Positions 39,395 through 48,469 of a DNA stretch of 64,000 nt are shown here, one piece after another. A program made the translations under genes and the position numbers. The stretch's first letter is position 1, and each line of letters starts with the position of its first letter. Source of the DNA: CAYHCE01 sp964355015 (lineage in GTDB: Bacteria > Cyanobacteriota > Cyanobacteriia > PCC-6307 > Cyanobiaceae); the NCBI GenBank assembly GCA_964355015.1, contig CAYHCE010000015.1, positions 1 to 64,000 on the forward strand, read 5' to 3'. The notes beneath the pieces were generated by a model. The model did not search any database and was not told the origin of the DNA. It saw nothing but the letters and a program-made list of their open reading frames with translations.

Positions 39395-39994
39395 CTGAGC
39401 GGCTTCACCAGGCCTCTGGCCCGGCTGATCGATCAGTTCGAGCGGCTGCCGGGGATCGGGCCGCGCACGGCTCAGCGTCTGGCCCTCCACCTGCTGCGTC
39501 AGCCCGAGGAGCAGATCCACGCCTTCGCCGATGCCCTGTTGGCGGCTCGCAGCCAGGTGGGCCAGTGCCAGCGTTGCTTCCATCTCTCGGCGGAGCCGCT
39601 GTGCGAGCTCTGCCGCAACGAGGAGCGCCGCAACGGCCAGCTCTGCGTGGTGGCCGACTCCCGCGATCTGCTGGCCCTGGAGCGCACCCGCGAGTTCAGG
39701 GGCAGCTACCACGTGCTGGGCGGGCTGATCTCACCGATGGACGGAGTGGGGCCGGAGCTCCTCCACATCCAGCCCCTGGTGGAGCGGGTGGACAGGGAGG
39801 CAATCACCGAGGTGATCCTGGCCTTGACACCGAGCGTGGAGGGGGACACCACCAGCCTCTACCTGGCCCGGCTGCTGCGGCCATTCAGTCTGGTGAGCCG
39901 CATTGCCTATGGCCTGCCTGTAGGCAGTGAGCTGGACTATGCCGACGAGGTGACACTGGCGCGGGCCCTGGAGGGCCGGCGCACGATGGAGTGA
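39395..39994 (+). CDS. recR: Recombination mediator RecR
   Basis: The 199-residue protein has the helix-hairpin-helix start ([23 protein letters not shown]), the Cys4 zinc finger ([16 protein letters not shown]) and the Toprim domain with [12 protein letters not shown] and [13 protein letters not shown]. It loads RecA at gaps with RecF/RecO. The frame has no ATG, GTG or TTG before the conserved start; a stop lies at 39368. CTG 39395 (reading MSGFTRPL) is taken as the start, with ATT 39371 the other option. It overlaps the lipA start. Confidence 0.88.
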   Translation: MSGFTRPLARLIDQFERLPGIGPRTAQRLALHLLRQPEEQIHAFADALLAARSQVGQCQRCFHLSAEPLCELCRNEERRNGQLCVVADSRDLLALERTREFRGSYHVLGGLISPMDGVGPELLHIQPLVERVDREAITEVILALTPSVEGDTTSLYLARLLRPFSLVSRIAYGLPVGSELDYADEVTLARALEGRRTME

Positions 39995-40959
39995 CGATGT
40001 CGGCCCGTTCCAGTAGCCGCTACAGCGCCATCGCTCCGGCCGAACGCCTGCCGGACTGGCTGCGGCTGCCGGTGGGCACGGCCTCGCAGCTGGAGGCCGT
40101 GCAGGGCGTGGTGAAAGGCCAGCGGCTGCACACGATCTGCGAGGAAGGCCGCTGCCCGAACCGGGGCGAGTGCTACGCCGCCGGCACCGCCACGTTTCTG
40201 CTGGGTGGCCCGATCTGCACGCGGAGCTGTGCCTTCTGCCAGGTGGACAAGGGCATGCAGCCCCAGCCGCTCGATACCGCAGAGGCAGAGCGTGTGGCCG
40301 AGGCGGTGGAGCGGCTGGGGCTGCGCTACGTGGTGCTCACGGCCGTGGCCCGCGACGATCTGGCCGACCACGGGGCGTCGCTGTTCACCGGAACGATGAC
40401 GGCGATTCGGAGGCGCGAGCCGCTGATCGCGATCGAAGTGCTCACGCCTGACTTCTGGGGTGGCCACCGTGACGAGGCGGACGGGATGGCCGCCCAGCGG
40501 CGGCGGCTGGAAGCGGTGCTGGCGGCGCAGCCTGTGTGCTTCAACCACAATCTTGAAACGGTGCGGCGGCTGCAGGGGGAGGTGAGGCGCGGAGCCACCT
40601 ATGCACGGTCGCTGGGGTTGCTGGCGGCGGCGCGGCAGCTGGCTCCTGCCATCCCCACCAAATCGGGGCTGATGCTCGGGCTGGGGGAGACCTTCGACGA
40701 GGTGGTGGAGGCCCTGGCGGATCTGCAGGCCGCTGGCTGCCAGCGGTTGACGCTGGGGCAGTACCTGCGGCCGTCGTTGGCCCATCTGCCGGTGGCCCGG
40801 TACTGGGAACCTGCGGCGTTCGAGCGGCTGGGCACGATCGCCCGGGGGATGGGATTCACGCAGGTGCGAAGCGGGCCGCTGGTGCGGAGCAGCTATCACG
40901 CGGGGGATCACGGAGGGAATGCCAGGGTGTCGAAGGAGAATCAGCCAGACGACGAGTAA
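39991..40959 (+). CDS. lipA: Lipoyl synthase
   Basis: This 322-residue radical-SAM enzyme inserts two sulfurs into octanoyl groups on lipoyl domains. The auxiliary cluster Cys set is in [12 protein letters not shown], the radical-SAM motif CxxxCxxC is in CTRSCAFC, and the C-terminal RSSYHA is present. It starts at GTG 39991, overlapping the recR stop, or at ATG 39997. Its last 19 bases overlap the convergent SDR gene. Confidence 0.95.
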   Translation: MTMSARSSSRYSAIAPAERLPDWLRLPVGTASQLEAVQGVVKGQRLHTICEEGRCPNRGECYAAGTATFLLGGPICTRSCAFCQVDKGMQPQPLDTAEAERVAEAVERLGLRYVVLTAVARDDLADHGASLFTGTMTAIRRREPLIAIEVLTPDFWGGHRDEADGMAAQRRRLEAVLAAQPVCFNHNLETVRRLQGEVRRGATYARSLGLLAAARQLAPAIPTKSGLMLGLGETFDEVVEALADLQAAGCQRLTLGQYLRPSLAHLPVARYWEPAAFERLGTIARGMGFTQVRSGPLVRSSYHAGDHGGNARVSKENQPDDE

Positions 40960-41699
40960 CCACCATCGACGGCGATCGTCGCGCCGGTGATGAAATCCGA
41001 TGCGGAACTCGCCAGAAAGACGGCGATCCCCTCGAAGTCGGCGATCGTGCCCCACCGCCCTGAGGGGGAACGCGCCAGCACGCGCTCATTGAGCCCCTCG
41101 ATGGCCTGCCGTGCCTCGCGCGTGAGATCGGTGTCGATATAACCAGGCAGGATGGCGTTGACCTGAATGTTGTCCCTTGCCCAGGCCACGGCAAGGGATT
41201 TCGTGAGCTGAACCATGCCGCCTTTGCTGGCGCCGTAGGCCGGCGCGACAGGAGATCCAAACAGGGAAAGCATCGAACCGATCATGATGATCTTTCCGCT
41301 CCGGTTCGCCTTCATGTGTGGGTAGGCGAAGCGTGAACACAGGAAGGCGCTGGTGAGATTCGTGTCCATCACCTGGTGCCACTCCTCAAGCGAAAGGTCC
41401 TGTGCCGGCTTACGGATGTTGATGCCGGCATTGTTGACGAGGACATCAAGCCGGCCATAACGCTTCACGGTTTGTTCCATGAGTGCCTCAACAGAGCGTT
41501 CGTCGCTGACATCCACGGCAATCGCAACGGCATCGGAGCCAAGCGCTTTCAACTCCAGAACAGCGGCAGTCGATTTCTCTTTGTTTCGGGCCGCCACGAC
41601 GACGCACGCTCCCGCCTGAGCCAGGCCCCTGGCCATGCCGAGACCAATCCCGCCGTTTCCGCCAGTGACGATCGCAACTCGGTTGGTCAGTGCAAGCAT
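40941..41699 (-). CDS. Short-chain dehydrogenase/reductase
   Basis: A 252-residue classical SDR. The NAD(P) motif TGGNGGIG is at about 12-19, NNAG follows, the catalytic Ser lies in IGSMLSLFG, the Tyr-Lys pair in YGASK, and GGYSSSG ends the protein. It resembles gluconate 5-dehydrogenase or 2-deoxygluconate 3-dehydrogenase types. Codon choice is less GC-extreme than in its neighbours, which suggests recent acquisition. It stands between lipA and a long gene-poor stretch. Confidence 0.85.
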   Translation of the reverse strand: MLALTNRVAIVTGGNGGIGLGMARGLAQAGACVVVAARNKEKSTAAVLELKALGSDAVAIAVDVSDERSVEALMEQTVKRYGRLDVLVNNAGINIRKPAQDLSLEEWHQVMDTNLTSAFLCSRFAYPHMKANRSGKIIMIGSMLSLFGSPVAPAYGASKGGMVQLTKSLAVAWARDNIQVNAILPGYIDTDLTREARQAIEGLNERVLARSPSGRWGTIADFEGIAVFLASSASDFITGATIAVDGGYSSSG

Positions 41700-42192
41700 T
41701 CCAAGCTCTCCTGCGGGGGTGGAAAGCGATTCACACCAGGCTCAAGAGGAGCCAGAAGAATTGCTGTTGAGTGATGCGTGGATCGCATCGGTTAAAGAGT
41801 CTAGCGTTTCAGATCCAGGCCAAAGAAAGAGGATATCTCAGGAAACACAATACCTGAATAGGGTCTGGGGGATGATGCCTCTCTCAATGGAGTGACGGTT
41901 GATGACCATCGATGCCCAGTGCTCTGAAGGGAGCGGCAGTCTGCGGCGCAGTCTTGCCTGGGTATCTCGTGCCAGTTGGTGGAAGTGGATCTGAATTCGT
42001 AGATTCTGGCACATCTCTCTCCCCCTTCCCTATGGAGGGCCGGCAGGCAATGCTCAGCCCTTCAGAGACAATGACGGAACGCCTGAGATCACAATGAGTC
42101 CCGCTGCTGCCGCTGTTCCTGGGCCGTCTTCTTCAGGCGAAGCGATTGAGAAGTGCCCACGCCGTCATGCTGGCCGTAGTCCTCGTGACCCG
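41700..42192. other. Gene-poor, lower-GC stretch
   Basis: About 490 bases between the SDR gene and the phytochelatin-synthase-like gene. Local composition is visibly more AT-rich around 41750-42080 than the rest of the cyanobacterial part. Short open frames have no recognisable product. No RNA gene, repeat or terminator was recognised. Confidence 0.4.
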
Positions 42193-42939
42193 ATGGCCCC
42201 GAACGCCCGGCGGACGTCCCACTGGCCCTGCCGCTCCACCGTCCTGACGCGCCTGGTGCTGAGCGTCGCGGTCGTATCGATCTCGGCGCCGTCGGCCCGG
42301 GCGCAGATCGCGCCTCTCATCCCCCTGGCTGAGCCCGGCGGCCAGGCACTGCTGGTGGAAAGCCGGGACCGTGCCGATTACGGGCCGCTCGCCGAGCAGT
42401 TTCTCACCCAGGCGAACCTGGCCTATTGCGGCGTGGCCAGCATGGTGATGGTGCTCAACAGCCTGGCGGTTCAGGCGCCGCAGGCGGCGGGCTATGGCGC
42501 CTACCGCTTCTGGACCCAGGACAACGTCTTCGATGATCCGGCCAGCCGCGGGGTTGTTGCTCCTGAGGTCGTGGCCAGACAGGGCATGACGCTGCAGCAG
42601 CTGTCGGCCCTGCTCGCCAGTCACGGACTTGCTGTGCGGACCCTCCACGGTGACCAGATCAGCCTTGAGCGCTTCCGCCTTCTGCTGCGCAGCAACATGC
42701 TCGAACCGGGTGATCGGCTGCTGGTCAACTACGACCGCCGGGCCCTGGGACAGGCCGGTGGTGGCCACATCTCGCCGGTGGCGGCCTATCACGAAGCCAG
42801 TGACCGCGTGCTGATCCTGGATGTGGCGCGCTACCGGTATCCGTCGATGTGGGTGCCGGTGACCGATCTGTGGCACGCCATGCGCATGGTGGATGGCAGC
42901 TCGGGCCGCAGCCGCGGCCTGGTGAGCATCCGGCGCTGA
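42193..42939 (+). CDS. Phytochelatin synthase-family protein
   Basis: A 248-residue exported protein with a signal peptide (about 1-38, ending SARAQ). The papain-like catalytic triad is visible: Cys79 in LAYCGVASMVMVLNSL, His192 in GGGHISPVAAY and Asp210 in VLILDVARYRYP. Bacterial short forms like this usually cut Gly from glutathione and lack the C-terminal metal-sensing domain of plant enzymes. The frame opens at 42094, but ATG 42193 gives a proper signal peptide. Confidence 0.85.
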   Translation: MAPNARRTSHWPCRSTVLTRLVLSVAVVSISAPSARAQIAPLIPLAEPGGQALLVESRDRADYGPLAEQFLTQANLAYCGVASMVMVLNSLAVQAPQAAGYGAYRFWTQDNVFDDPASRGVVAPEVVARQGMTLQQLSALLASHGLAVRTLHGDQISLERFRLLLRSNMLEPGDRLLVNYDRRALGQAGGGHISPVAAYHEASDRVLILDVARYRYPSMWVPVTDLWHAMRMVDGSSGRSRGLVSIRR

Positions 42940-42945
42940 TCGTGA

Positions 42946-43488
42946 TCACCGGCCTGTGCCCCTGCCGGTCTCCCCCGGCGGGATTCCCAGCCATCGCTCA
43001 CTGCGCCGCAGGCCCTCCTGGCAGTCCCCGTGCATCAGCAGGCCGGAACCGCCCCACACCATGCGCAGGGCCAGGTCCAAGGGCCCGGCCTCCACCTCCC
43101 GCACCGGCCGGAATCCCAGCCGGCGGAAGTAGCGCACCAGGCGCCTGTGCTGCCGCTCCTCGTCGCGGATCGCCAGCAGCTGGGCGGTGCGGCACGGGGT
43201 GTTCTCCAGTGCCCAGGCGAAGGTGGCCGCCCAGATCAGTGAACCCACAGCCGCGCCGGCCTGCCCGGCCGCCTGTGCCTGCACGCGCAGCGTGTCCAGA
43301 TGGAGGCCGGCTGAGGTGGGGAGCGCCCAGCCCTTGAGCTCCCCCAGCAGCAGAGGTGCCTGCGCTGGCCGCTGCTGCGCTACCCCCACCCTCAGTGTCC
43401 ACAGCCCCAGCGGCCGACTCACCTGCAGCCGCAGCAGCAGGCCCTGCGCCGCCGCCCATGCCTCCAGTTCCGCAAGGTCTGCGCTCAT
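42946..43488 (-). CDS. Hypothetical protein, GNAT-like C-terminus
   Basis: A 180-residue protein. The middle and end (AAVGSLIWAATFAWALEN, LLAIRDEERQHRRLVRYFRRLGF) resemble the last strands and helices of an acetyltransferase, but the acetyl-CoA motif is not clear. I do not assign a function. It is the last gene of the long minus-strand run and overlaps the GST-DUF952 gene by four bases. Confidence 0.55.
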   Translation of the reverse strand: MSADLAELEAWAAAQGLLLRLQVSRPLGLWTLRVGVAQQRPAQAPLLLGELKGWALPTSAGLHLDTLRVQAQAAGQAGAAVGSLIWAATFAWALENTPCRTAQLLAIRDEERQHRRLVRYFRRLGFRPVREVEAGPLDLALRMVWGGSGLLMHGDCQEGLRRSERWLGIPPGETGRGTGR

Positions 43489-44462
43489 CCCGTGTAGGGC
43501 TCCGACTGCAGCACCGCCTCCAGCGGCAACGGCCCGTAGAGGTGGGGGAACAGCTCTCCGCAAGGCGGGGCCGGCTCCCGCTTCACCGCCACGCCCGCCC
43601 GCTGAAGTCGCTGGGGATCGATCGTGAGAAGCACCACGCTGCGGGCATCGCCGTAGAACCGGGCGAAGGTGTCTGCCAGCTGGTGGGCGTCGCTGGCGTG
43701 GATGAACCCCACCTCCTCCAGGCCGAGTCCGCGGCTGGAGCGGCGGTAGACCCCTGCCGCCCGGGCAGCCTGCCACTCCTCGGCCAGGGCCAGGTGGTAC
43801 AGCAGGCGGGGGGAGCGCCAGGGTTGCCGCGCGGCCCATGGCGGTCCCATCACCGCAGCCAGGTCGGGTCCCTCCAGGAACCTCCGCAGCCAGCCCTGCA
43901 GGGCCGAGAGCCCAGGTTCGGCTTCGAAGCCAGCCGGATCCGCCAGGCGGAACTGCCGCACGAACGGCAACAGGGCCCAGTCGGCCAGCGACGGACCTCC
44001 TTCCAGCAGCCAGCCGCCCCGCTCCAGCCGCCCGTTCCACTGCCGCAGGATCGCGAGCGCTTCGCCTCGATGCGTCTCCATCCGGGCGCCGGGGTGGCGA
44101 TCGGCATACCGGAAGCGATCGAGATGGCGCTTGAAGCGACCGTCGTTGGTGGCGATCAGGGCGTCCATCGCCTGCCGCTGCGCCACGCCGTTCCCCTCGT
44201 CTCCGCTGCGGAGCCAATCCTCTGGATCATGGCGGCGCAGCGCCCAGACCATCACCGCCAGGCTCTGGTCGAGCACCGTGCGATCGGGTCTCACGAGCAC
44301 CGGCACCGTGCCCTTGGCGGAGGCCTCCAGCAGTTCCGGGGGCTTGGCCTGCAGGTTCACCTCCCGCAGCTCCACGGCGAGGCCCCCCTGCCGCAGGGCC
44401 AGGCGCGCCCGGATCGCGTAGGGGCAGCGGCGGAAGCTGTAGAGGATGGGCGCAGAGGTCAT
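43485..44462 (-). CDS. Glutathione S-transferase fused to DUF952
   Basis: The 325-residue protein joins two domains. Residues 5-215 are GST-like: a thioredoxin-fold start with FRRCPYAIRARLAL, KGTVPVLV, DQSLAVM and a helical domain with LADWALLPF. Residues about 222-320 are DUF952 (LLYHLALAEEWQAARA, GFIHASDAHQLADTFARFY). The CPYA site points to a redox-type GST. The fusion suggests the DUF952 domain acts on a glutathione-linked substrate, which is inference. ATG 44462 was chosen over the longer frame. Confidence 0.82.
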   Translation of the reverse strand: MTSAPILYSFRRCPYAIRARLALRQGGLAVELREVNLQAKPPELLEASAKGTVPVLVRPDRTVLDQSLAVMVWALRRHDPEDWLRSGDEGNGVAQRQAMDALIATNDGRFKRHLDRFRYADRHPGARMETHRGEALAILRQWNGRLERGGWLLEGGPSLADWALLPFVRQFRLADPAGFEAEPGLSALQGWLRRFLEGPDLAAVMGPPWAARQPWRSPRLLYHLALAEEWQAARAAGVYRRSSRGLGLEEVGFIHASDAHQLADTFARFYGDARSVVLLTIDPQRLQRAGVAVKREPAPPCGELFPHLYGPLPLEAVLQSEPYTG

Positions 44463-44470
44463 CGGAGGAG

Positions 44471-44761
44471 CTACAGCACCCCTCGCTCGATCTCCTCGAG
44501 ATAGAGGAACTCCGGCGCCTTCACACCGGCCCGGGCCCGGAGGGCCACCAGCTCCTCGGATTCGAAGAAGCAACGTGCCCGCTCCAGCGAAGGCCAGGTC
44601 GAGAGGTGCACCACCGTGTCGGCGTCACGCTCGAGCCGCAGCAACTGGTAGCTGATCTCGCCGGCCGCCTTCCGCAGCGCCGCCGCCTGATCGAACACCG
44701 TTTTCCAGGTGGCGTAGTCGGCCACGGAGTGAAGGATCAGCACGTGAGGCATCGGGGTCAC
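44471..44761 (-). CDS. ABM-like dimeric alpha/beta-barrel protein
   Basis: A 96-residue ferredoxin-like fold protein. VLILHSVADYATWKTVFDQAA and VVHLSTWPSLERARCFFES match the antibiotic biosynthesis monooxygenase-like superfamily common in cyanobacteria. Met4 is an alternative start. It lies between the rhodanese and the GST fusion with gaps of under 10 bases, so it is part of the same transcript. Its reaction is unknown. Confidence 0.7.
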   Translation of the reverse strand: MTPMPHVLILHSVADYATWKTVFDQAAALRKAAGEISYQLLRLERDADTVVHLSTWPSLERARCFFESEELVALRARAGVKAPEFLYLEEIERGVL

Positions 44762-44767
44762 CGCTCG

Positions 44768-45697
44768 TCAGCCCGGAAAGACCCGGCCGATGTGGGGTTC
44801 GCCACGGCGGACCGCCAGCTGGATCTGCTGCTGCCGTTCGGCCAGGCGCCGACGGCGCGTGTCGTCGCCGGCATCGACGCAATGGCGGCAGCTCACCCCC
44901 TCCACGTAGCTGGCCAGCTCCCGATCGGCGCGGTTCAGGGGCATCCGGCAGGCGTGGCAGAGCCTGTGGCTGCCGGGCTCGAGCCGGTGCTTCACGGCCA
45001 CCCGCTGGTCGAACACGAAGCACTCCCCCTGCCAGCGGCTGCCCTGGGGCGGCACCTCCTCCAGGTACTTCAGGATGCCGCCCTGCAGGTGATGCACACC
45101 CTCGAAGCCCTGTTCCAGCAGGTAGGCGGTGGCCTTCTCGCAACGGATGCCGCCGGTGCAGAACAGCGCCAGAGCCTTGGGCCGTCTTTCGGCCACCAGC
45201 GGCTGCAGCTGCCGCTCCACCCAGTGCGGAAAATCACGAAAGCTGCCGGTGCCCGGATCGATCGCCCCCTCGAAGCTCCCCACGGCCACCTCGTAGCCGT
45301 TGCGCGTGTCGATCGTCAGAGTGTCGGGGTCGGTGATCAGTGCGTCCCAGGCGGACGGGGGCACATAGGTGCCCACCCGTTGCGCCGGTTTCGCCTCGGG
45401 CCGCCCCAGGGTGACGATCTCGCGCTTCAGCCGCACCTTGAGCCGGTGGAAGGCCTGCCTGTCCGCGGCGCTGGTCTTCACTGCCAGGGCCTCCAGGCGG
45501 GGATCGGCCCGCATCAGGTCCATCAGGGCCGCCACGCCTTCCGCTGGGCCGCTGACCGTGCCGTTGATGCCTTCCTCGGCCAGCAGAATCGTGCCGCGCA
45601 GCCCCGCGGCCCGACCGAGCAGCAGCAGCCGCTCACGCCAGGCGGGCAGCTCCTCGGGCGCGAAGGCCACGAACCGGTAGAACGCCGCCACCTGCAT
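44768..45697 (-). CDS. trhO: tRNA uridine 5-hydroxylase (rhodanese type)
   Basis: A 309-residue protein of the YceA/TrhO family. It has an N-terminal domain (AAFYRFVAFAPEELPAWRE, GTILLAEEGINGTVSG), a rhodanese domain with the catalytic Cys in FCTGGIRCEKA, and a C-terminal Cys-rich segment (CHACRMPL, CRHCVD). It makes 5-hydroxyuridine at position 34 of tRNAs with oxygen. It follows bioB by two bases. Confidence 0.92.
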   Translation of the reverse strand: MQVAAFYRFVAFAPEELPAWRERLLLLGRAAGLRGTILLAEEGINGTVSGPAEGVAALMDLMRADPRLEALAVKTSAADRQAFHRLKVRLKREIVTLGRPEAKPAQRVGTYVPPSAWDALITDPDTLTIDTRNGYEVAVGSFEGAIDPGTGSFRDFPHWVERQLQPLVAERRPKALALFCTGGIRCEKATAYLLEQGFEGVHHLQGGILKYLEEVPPQGSRWQGECFVFDQRVAVKHRLEPGSHRLCHACRMPLNRADRELASYVEGVSCRHCVDAGDDTRRRRLAERQQQIQLAVRRGEPHIGRVFPG

Positions 45698-45699
45698 GG

Positions 45700-46740
45700 T
45701 CAGAGCGGTGCCACCTCCTCCACCTGCACCCCGGCCGCCGCCAGCAGCTCCCGGTCGGAGACCACGTCGGGGTTGCTGGTGGTGAGCAGGGTATCGCCGT
45801 AGAAGATCGAATCGGCGCCTGCCTGAAGGCAGAGAATCTGGGCCTCGCGGCTCAGCCGCTCGCGGCCTGCGCTCAGCCGCACCCGGCTGAACGGCATCAG
45901 GATGCGGGCGGTTGCCACCATCCTCACGAACTCCAGTGGATCCAGCGGCCGCTGCGCCTCCAGGGGCGTGCCCTCCACCGACACCAGGGCATTGATCGGC
46001 ACGCTCTCCGGATGGGGATCGAGCCCGGCCAGCACCTCCAGCAGGCCTGCCCGGTCGCTGAGCGATTCGCCCAGGCCGATGATGCCGCCGCAGCAGAGGG
46101 TGATGCCCGCCTGCCGCACCCGGGCCAGGGTCTCCAGGCGCTCCTGGTAGGTGCGGGTGGTGATGATCCGGTCGTAGTGCTCGGGGCTGGTGTCGAGGTT
46201 GTGGTTGTAAGCGGTGAGACCGGCATCGGCGAGCCGTTCCGCCTGGCGGTCCGTCAGCATGCCGGCGGTCACACAGGCTTCCAGCCCCAGTTCCCGCACG
46301 CCACGCACCATGGCGAGCATGGCCTCGAAGGGGGCGCCGTCGCGGATGTCGCGCCAGGCCCAGCCCATGCAGAAGCGATGGGCCCCGGCCTCACGGGCCG
46401 CCCGGGCCCGGGCCAGTACCGGCTCCACGTCCAGTTCAGGCCGGCCCGTCACGTCGCTGCTGTGGTGCATCGACTGGGGGCAGTAGGCGCAGTCCTCCTC
46501 GCAGCCGCCGGTCTTGACGCTCAGCAGCGAGGCGAGCTGCACGCGGTAGCCAGGATTCGCGGCCCGGTGCACCTGCTGCGCCTGCCAGAGCAGCTCCATC
46601 AGCGGCAGCTCCAGCAGCGACTGGATCTCGTTCCGGCTCCAGTCGTGGCGGCAGACCGGCCTGGCGGTGGTGGTGGCTGTCAGGGCGGTGGCTGTGAGGG
46701 TGGTGGCGGTCAAGACGGGCGGCAACGGGGGACGGGGCAA
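45700..46740 (-). CDS. bioB: Biotin synthase
   Basis: The 346-residue radical-SAM enzyme turns dethiobiotin into biotin. The motif [11 protein letters not shown] carries the 4Fe-4S Cys triad, and [23 protein letters not shown] and FYGDTLLTT are hallmarks. The first 26 residues are a low-complexity Thr/Ala repeat not seen in typical BioB. TTG 46740 is the assumed start; TTG 46713 inside the repeat is another. It lies between uppS and trhO on one strand. Confidence 0.94.
   Translation of the reverse strand: MPRPPLPPVLTATTLTATALTATTTARPVCRHDWSRNEIQSLLELPLMELLWQAQQVHRAANPGYRVQLASLLSVKTGGCEEDCAYCPQSMHHSSDVTGRPELDVEPVLARARAAREAGAHRFCMGWAWRDIRDGAPFEAMLAMVRGVRELGLEACVTAGMLTDRQAERLADAGLTAYNHNLDTSPEHYDRIITTRTYQERLETLARVRQAGITLCCGGIIGLGESLSDRAGLLEVLAGLDPHPESVPINALVSVEGTPLEAQRPLDPLEFVRMVATARILMPFSRVRLSAGRERLSREAQILCLQAGADSIFYGDTLLTTSNPDVVSDRELLAAAGVQVEEVAPL
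46669..46713 (-). repeat. 15-bp tandem repeat in 5' end of bioB
   Basis: Three units of about 15 bases encode [10 protein letters not shown] and LTATT near residues 10-24 of BioB. The repeat is in frame, so copy changes would alter only the N-terminal tail, or the choice between two TTG starts. It looks like slip-strand duplication. Confidence 0.55.
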
Positions 46741-46796
46741 GGGAGGATGGGGCAGCGCAGCGGCTGCGCTGCCGGTGGGAGCGGAGCTGCCTGCGC

Positions 46797-47591
46797 TCAG
46801 GAGGCGATCGGCTCGACCCCGCCGAAGCGACGCTGGCGGTGCTGGTAATCCAGCAGAGCCGCCAGCAGGGCCGCCTCGTTGAAATCGGGCCAGAGCACAT
46901 CGGTGATGTGGATCTCGGAGTAGGCCAACTGCCAGAGCAGGAAGTTGCTGATCCGGTACTCGCCGCTGGTGCGGATCAGCAGGTCGGGATCCACCTCGCC
47001 GGCTGTATGCAGCTCCGCCTCGAAGACCACCTCGTCGATCGCCGCAGGATCCAGCTCGCCCCGGGCCGCCCGTTCCGCCAGCCGCTGCGCCGCCTGCACC
47101 AGCTCGCGGCGCCCGCCGTAGTTGGTGCAGACGTTGAAATGGATGCCCGTGTTGGCGGCGGTGCGGGCCGTGGCAGCGGCGATCAGCTGCTGCAGGCCCC
47201 GCGGCAGCTGTTCGAGATCGCCCAGGAAGCGGATCCGCACCTGCTCACGCTCCAGCGCCTCCAGTTCCCGCGCCAGCACCCGCTCGAACAGGGTCATCAG
47301 GAAGCTCACCTCCTCGCCGGGCCGGTTCCAGTTCTCGGTGGAGAAGGCGTAGGCGGTGAGGGCACCGATGCCCCAGTCGCTGCAGAGGCGGAGGGTGCGC
47401 TTGAGGGCTTCCACACCCTCACGGTGCCCCATCACCCGGGGCAGGCCGCGCCGGCGAGCCCAGCGGCCGTTGCCGTCCATGATCACCGCCACATGGGCCG
47501 GCAGCCGGGCCGCATCCAGCCGCGCCGGCAGTTGAGCGGAGCGCAGGAGAGACGCCTGGATCTGGTCGGTGGTCGCCGGAGAGCGACTCAT
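46797..47591 (-). CDS. uppS: Isoprenyl transferase (undecaprenyl diphosphate synthase)
   Basis: This 264-residue cis-prenyltransferase makes the C55 lipid carrier for cell wall synthesis. [16 protein letters not shown] carries the catalytic Asp; [20 protein letters not shown] and [23 protein letters not shown] are family signatures. It overlaps the end of cdaA by four bases (ATGA). Length is normal. Confidence 0.95.
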   Translation of the reverse strand: MSRSPATTDQIQASLLRSAQLPARLDAARLPAHVAVIMDGNGRWARRRGLPRVMGHREGVEALKRTLRLCSDWGIGALTAYAFSTENWNRPGEEVSFLMTLFERVLARELEALEREQVRIRFLGDLEQLPRGLQQLIAAATARTAANTGIHFNVCTNYGGRRELVQAAQRLAERAARGELDPAAIDEVVFEAELHTAGEVDPDLLIRTSGEYRISNFLLWQLAYSEIHITDVLWPDFNEAALLAALLDYQHRQRRFGGVEPIAS

Positions 47592-48448
47592 GCGCGGGAT
47601 TCGGGCGTGTCCTCGGCCACGCTACGTCCTGTGGGAAGAGGAACCACCGAACCACCGGAGGGCTTGGCGGGCTTCGGCGGCGGCAGGGCCAGGGAGGCGC
47701 CCAGCAGCTCCTGCAGCCGGCTGCTGGTGATCGGACGCTCCAGCCTGCCCTGGCGGGCCAGCGACAGGGTGCCCGTCTCCTCCGACACGACGATGCAGAG
47801 ACAGCGGTCGAAACGCTCGGTGATGCCCAGGGCCGCCAGGTGGCGGGTGCCGTAGCGGGTGATGCCCTGGCGCGACAGCGGCAGGATCACGCCCGCCGAC
47901 AGGATCCGGTTGCCCCGCACCAGCAGGGCCCCGTCGTGCAGGGGGGTATCGGCGGCGAACAGGTTGAGGATCAGGTCCACCGACAGCACCGCATCGAGCT
48001 CGATGCCGGGGTTGAGGAAGTCCTCCGGGCGCAGATCGCTGCCCAGGTCCACCAGGATCAGGGCACCGCGACGGCTCTGGGAGAGCCTGCCGGCTGCCTG
48101 GGTGAGCAGGTTCACGGTGCTGGCCAGCCCCTCGTCCTGCCCCTGGCTGCCGAGCAGCACATCAAGCCTCCCGGTGCCGAGCAGCTCCATCAGCCGGCGC
48201 AGCTCTCCCTGCCAGAGGATGGCCAGGGCCAGACTGCAGCCGAGCACCACGGCCTCCAGCAACCGGGTGGTGAGGGGCAGGTCGGCGAACCGCTGCACCA
48301 CCCACACCAGGGCCACCAGGAACAGCCAGCCACGCAGCAGCCAGAGCGTGCGCGATTCGCGCACCCGGGCCAGCAGCAGCACGCCGAGGGCGGAGGCGAA
48401 CAGCAGATCCAGCAGCAGGCGCAGATCGATGTGCCTCAGCCAGACCAC
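47588..48448 (-). CDS. cdaA: Diadenylate cyclase CdaA
   Basis: A 286-residue protein with three N-terminal membrane helices (about 10-85) and a DAC domain. The DGA motif ([13 protein letters not shown]) and the GTRH loop ([15 protein letters not shown]) bind ATP. The loop reads RHLAA rather than the more usual RHRAA. The enzyme makes c-di-AMP, a signal tied to potassium, osmotic balance and cell wall state. It is coupled to uppS downstream and follows lysA by 21 bases. Confidence 0.92.
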   Translation of the reverse strand: MVWLRHIDLRLLLDLLFASALGVLLLARVRESRTLWLLRGWLFLVALVWVVQRFADLPLTTRLLEAVVLGCSLALAILWQGELRRLMELLGTGRLDVLLGSQGQDEGLASTVNLLTQAAGRLSQSRRGALILVDLGSDLRPEDFLNPGIELDAVLSVDLILNLFAADTPLHDGALLVRGNRILSAGVILPLSRQGITRYGTRHLAALGITERFDRCLCIVVSEETGTLSLARQGRLERPITSSRLQELLGASLALPPPKPAKPSGGSVVPLPTGRSVAEDTPESRA

Positions 48449-48469
48449 AGAGCCCCACCCGCGCTGTGC

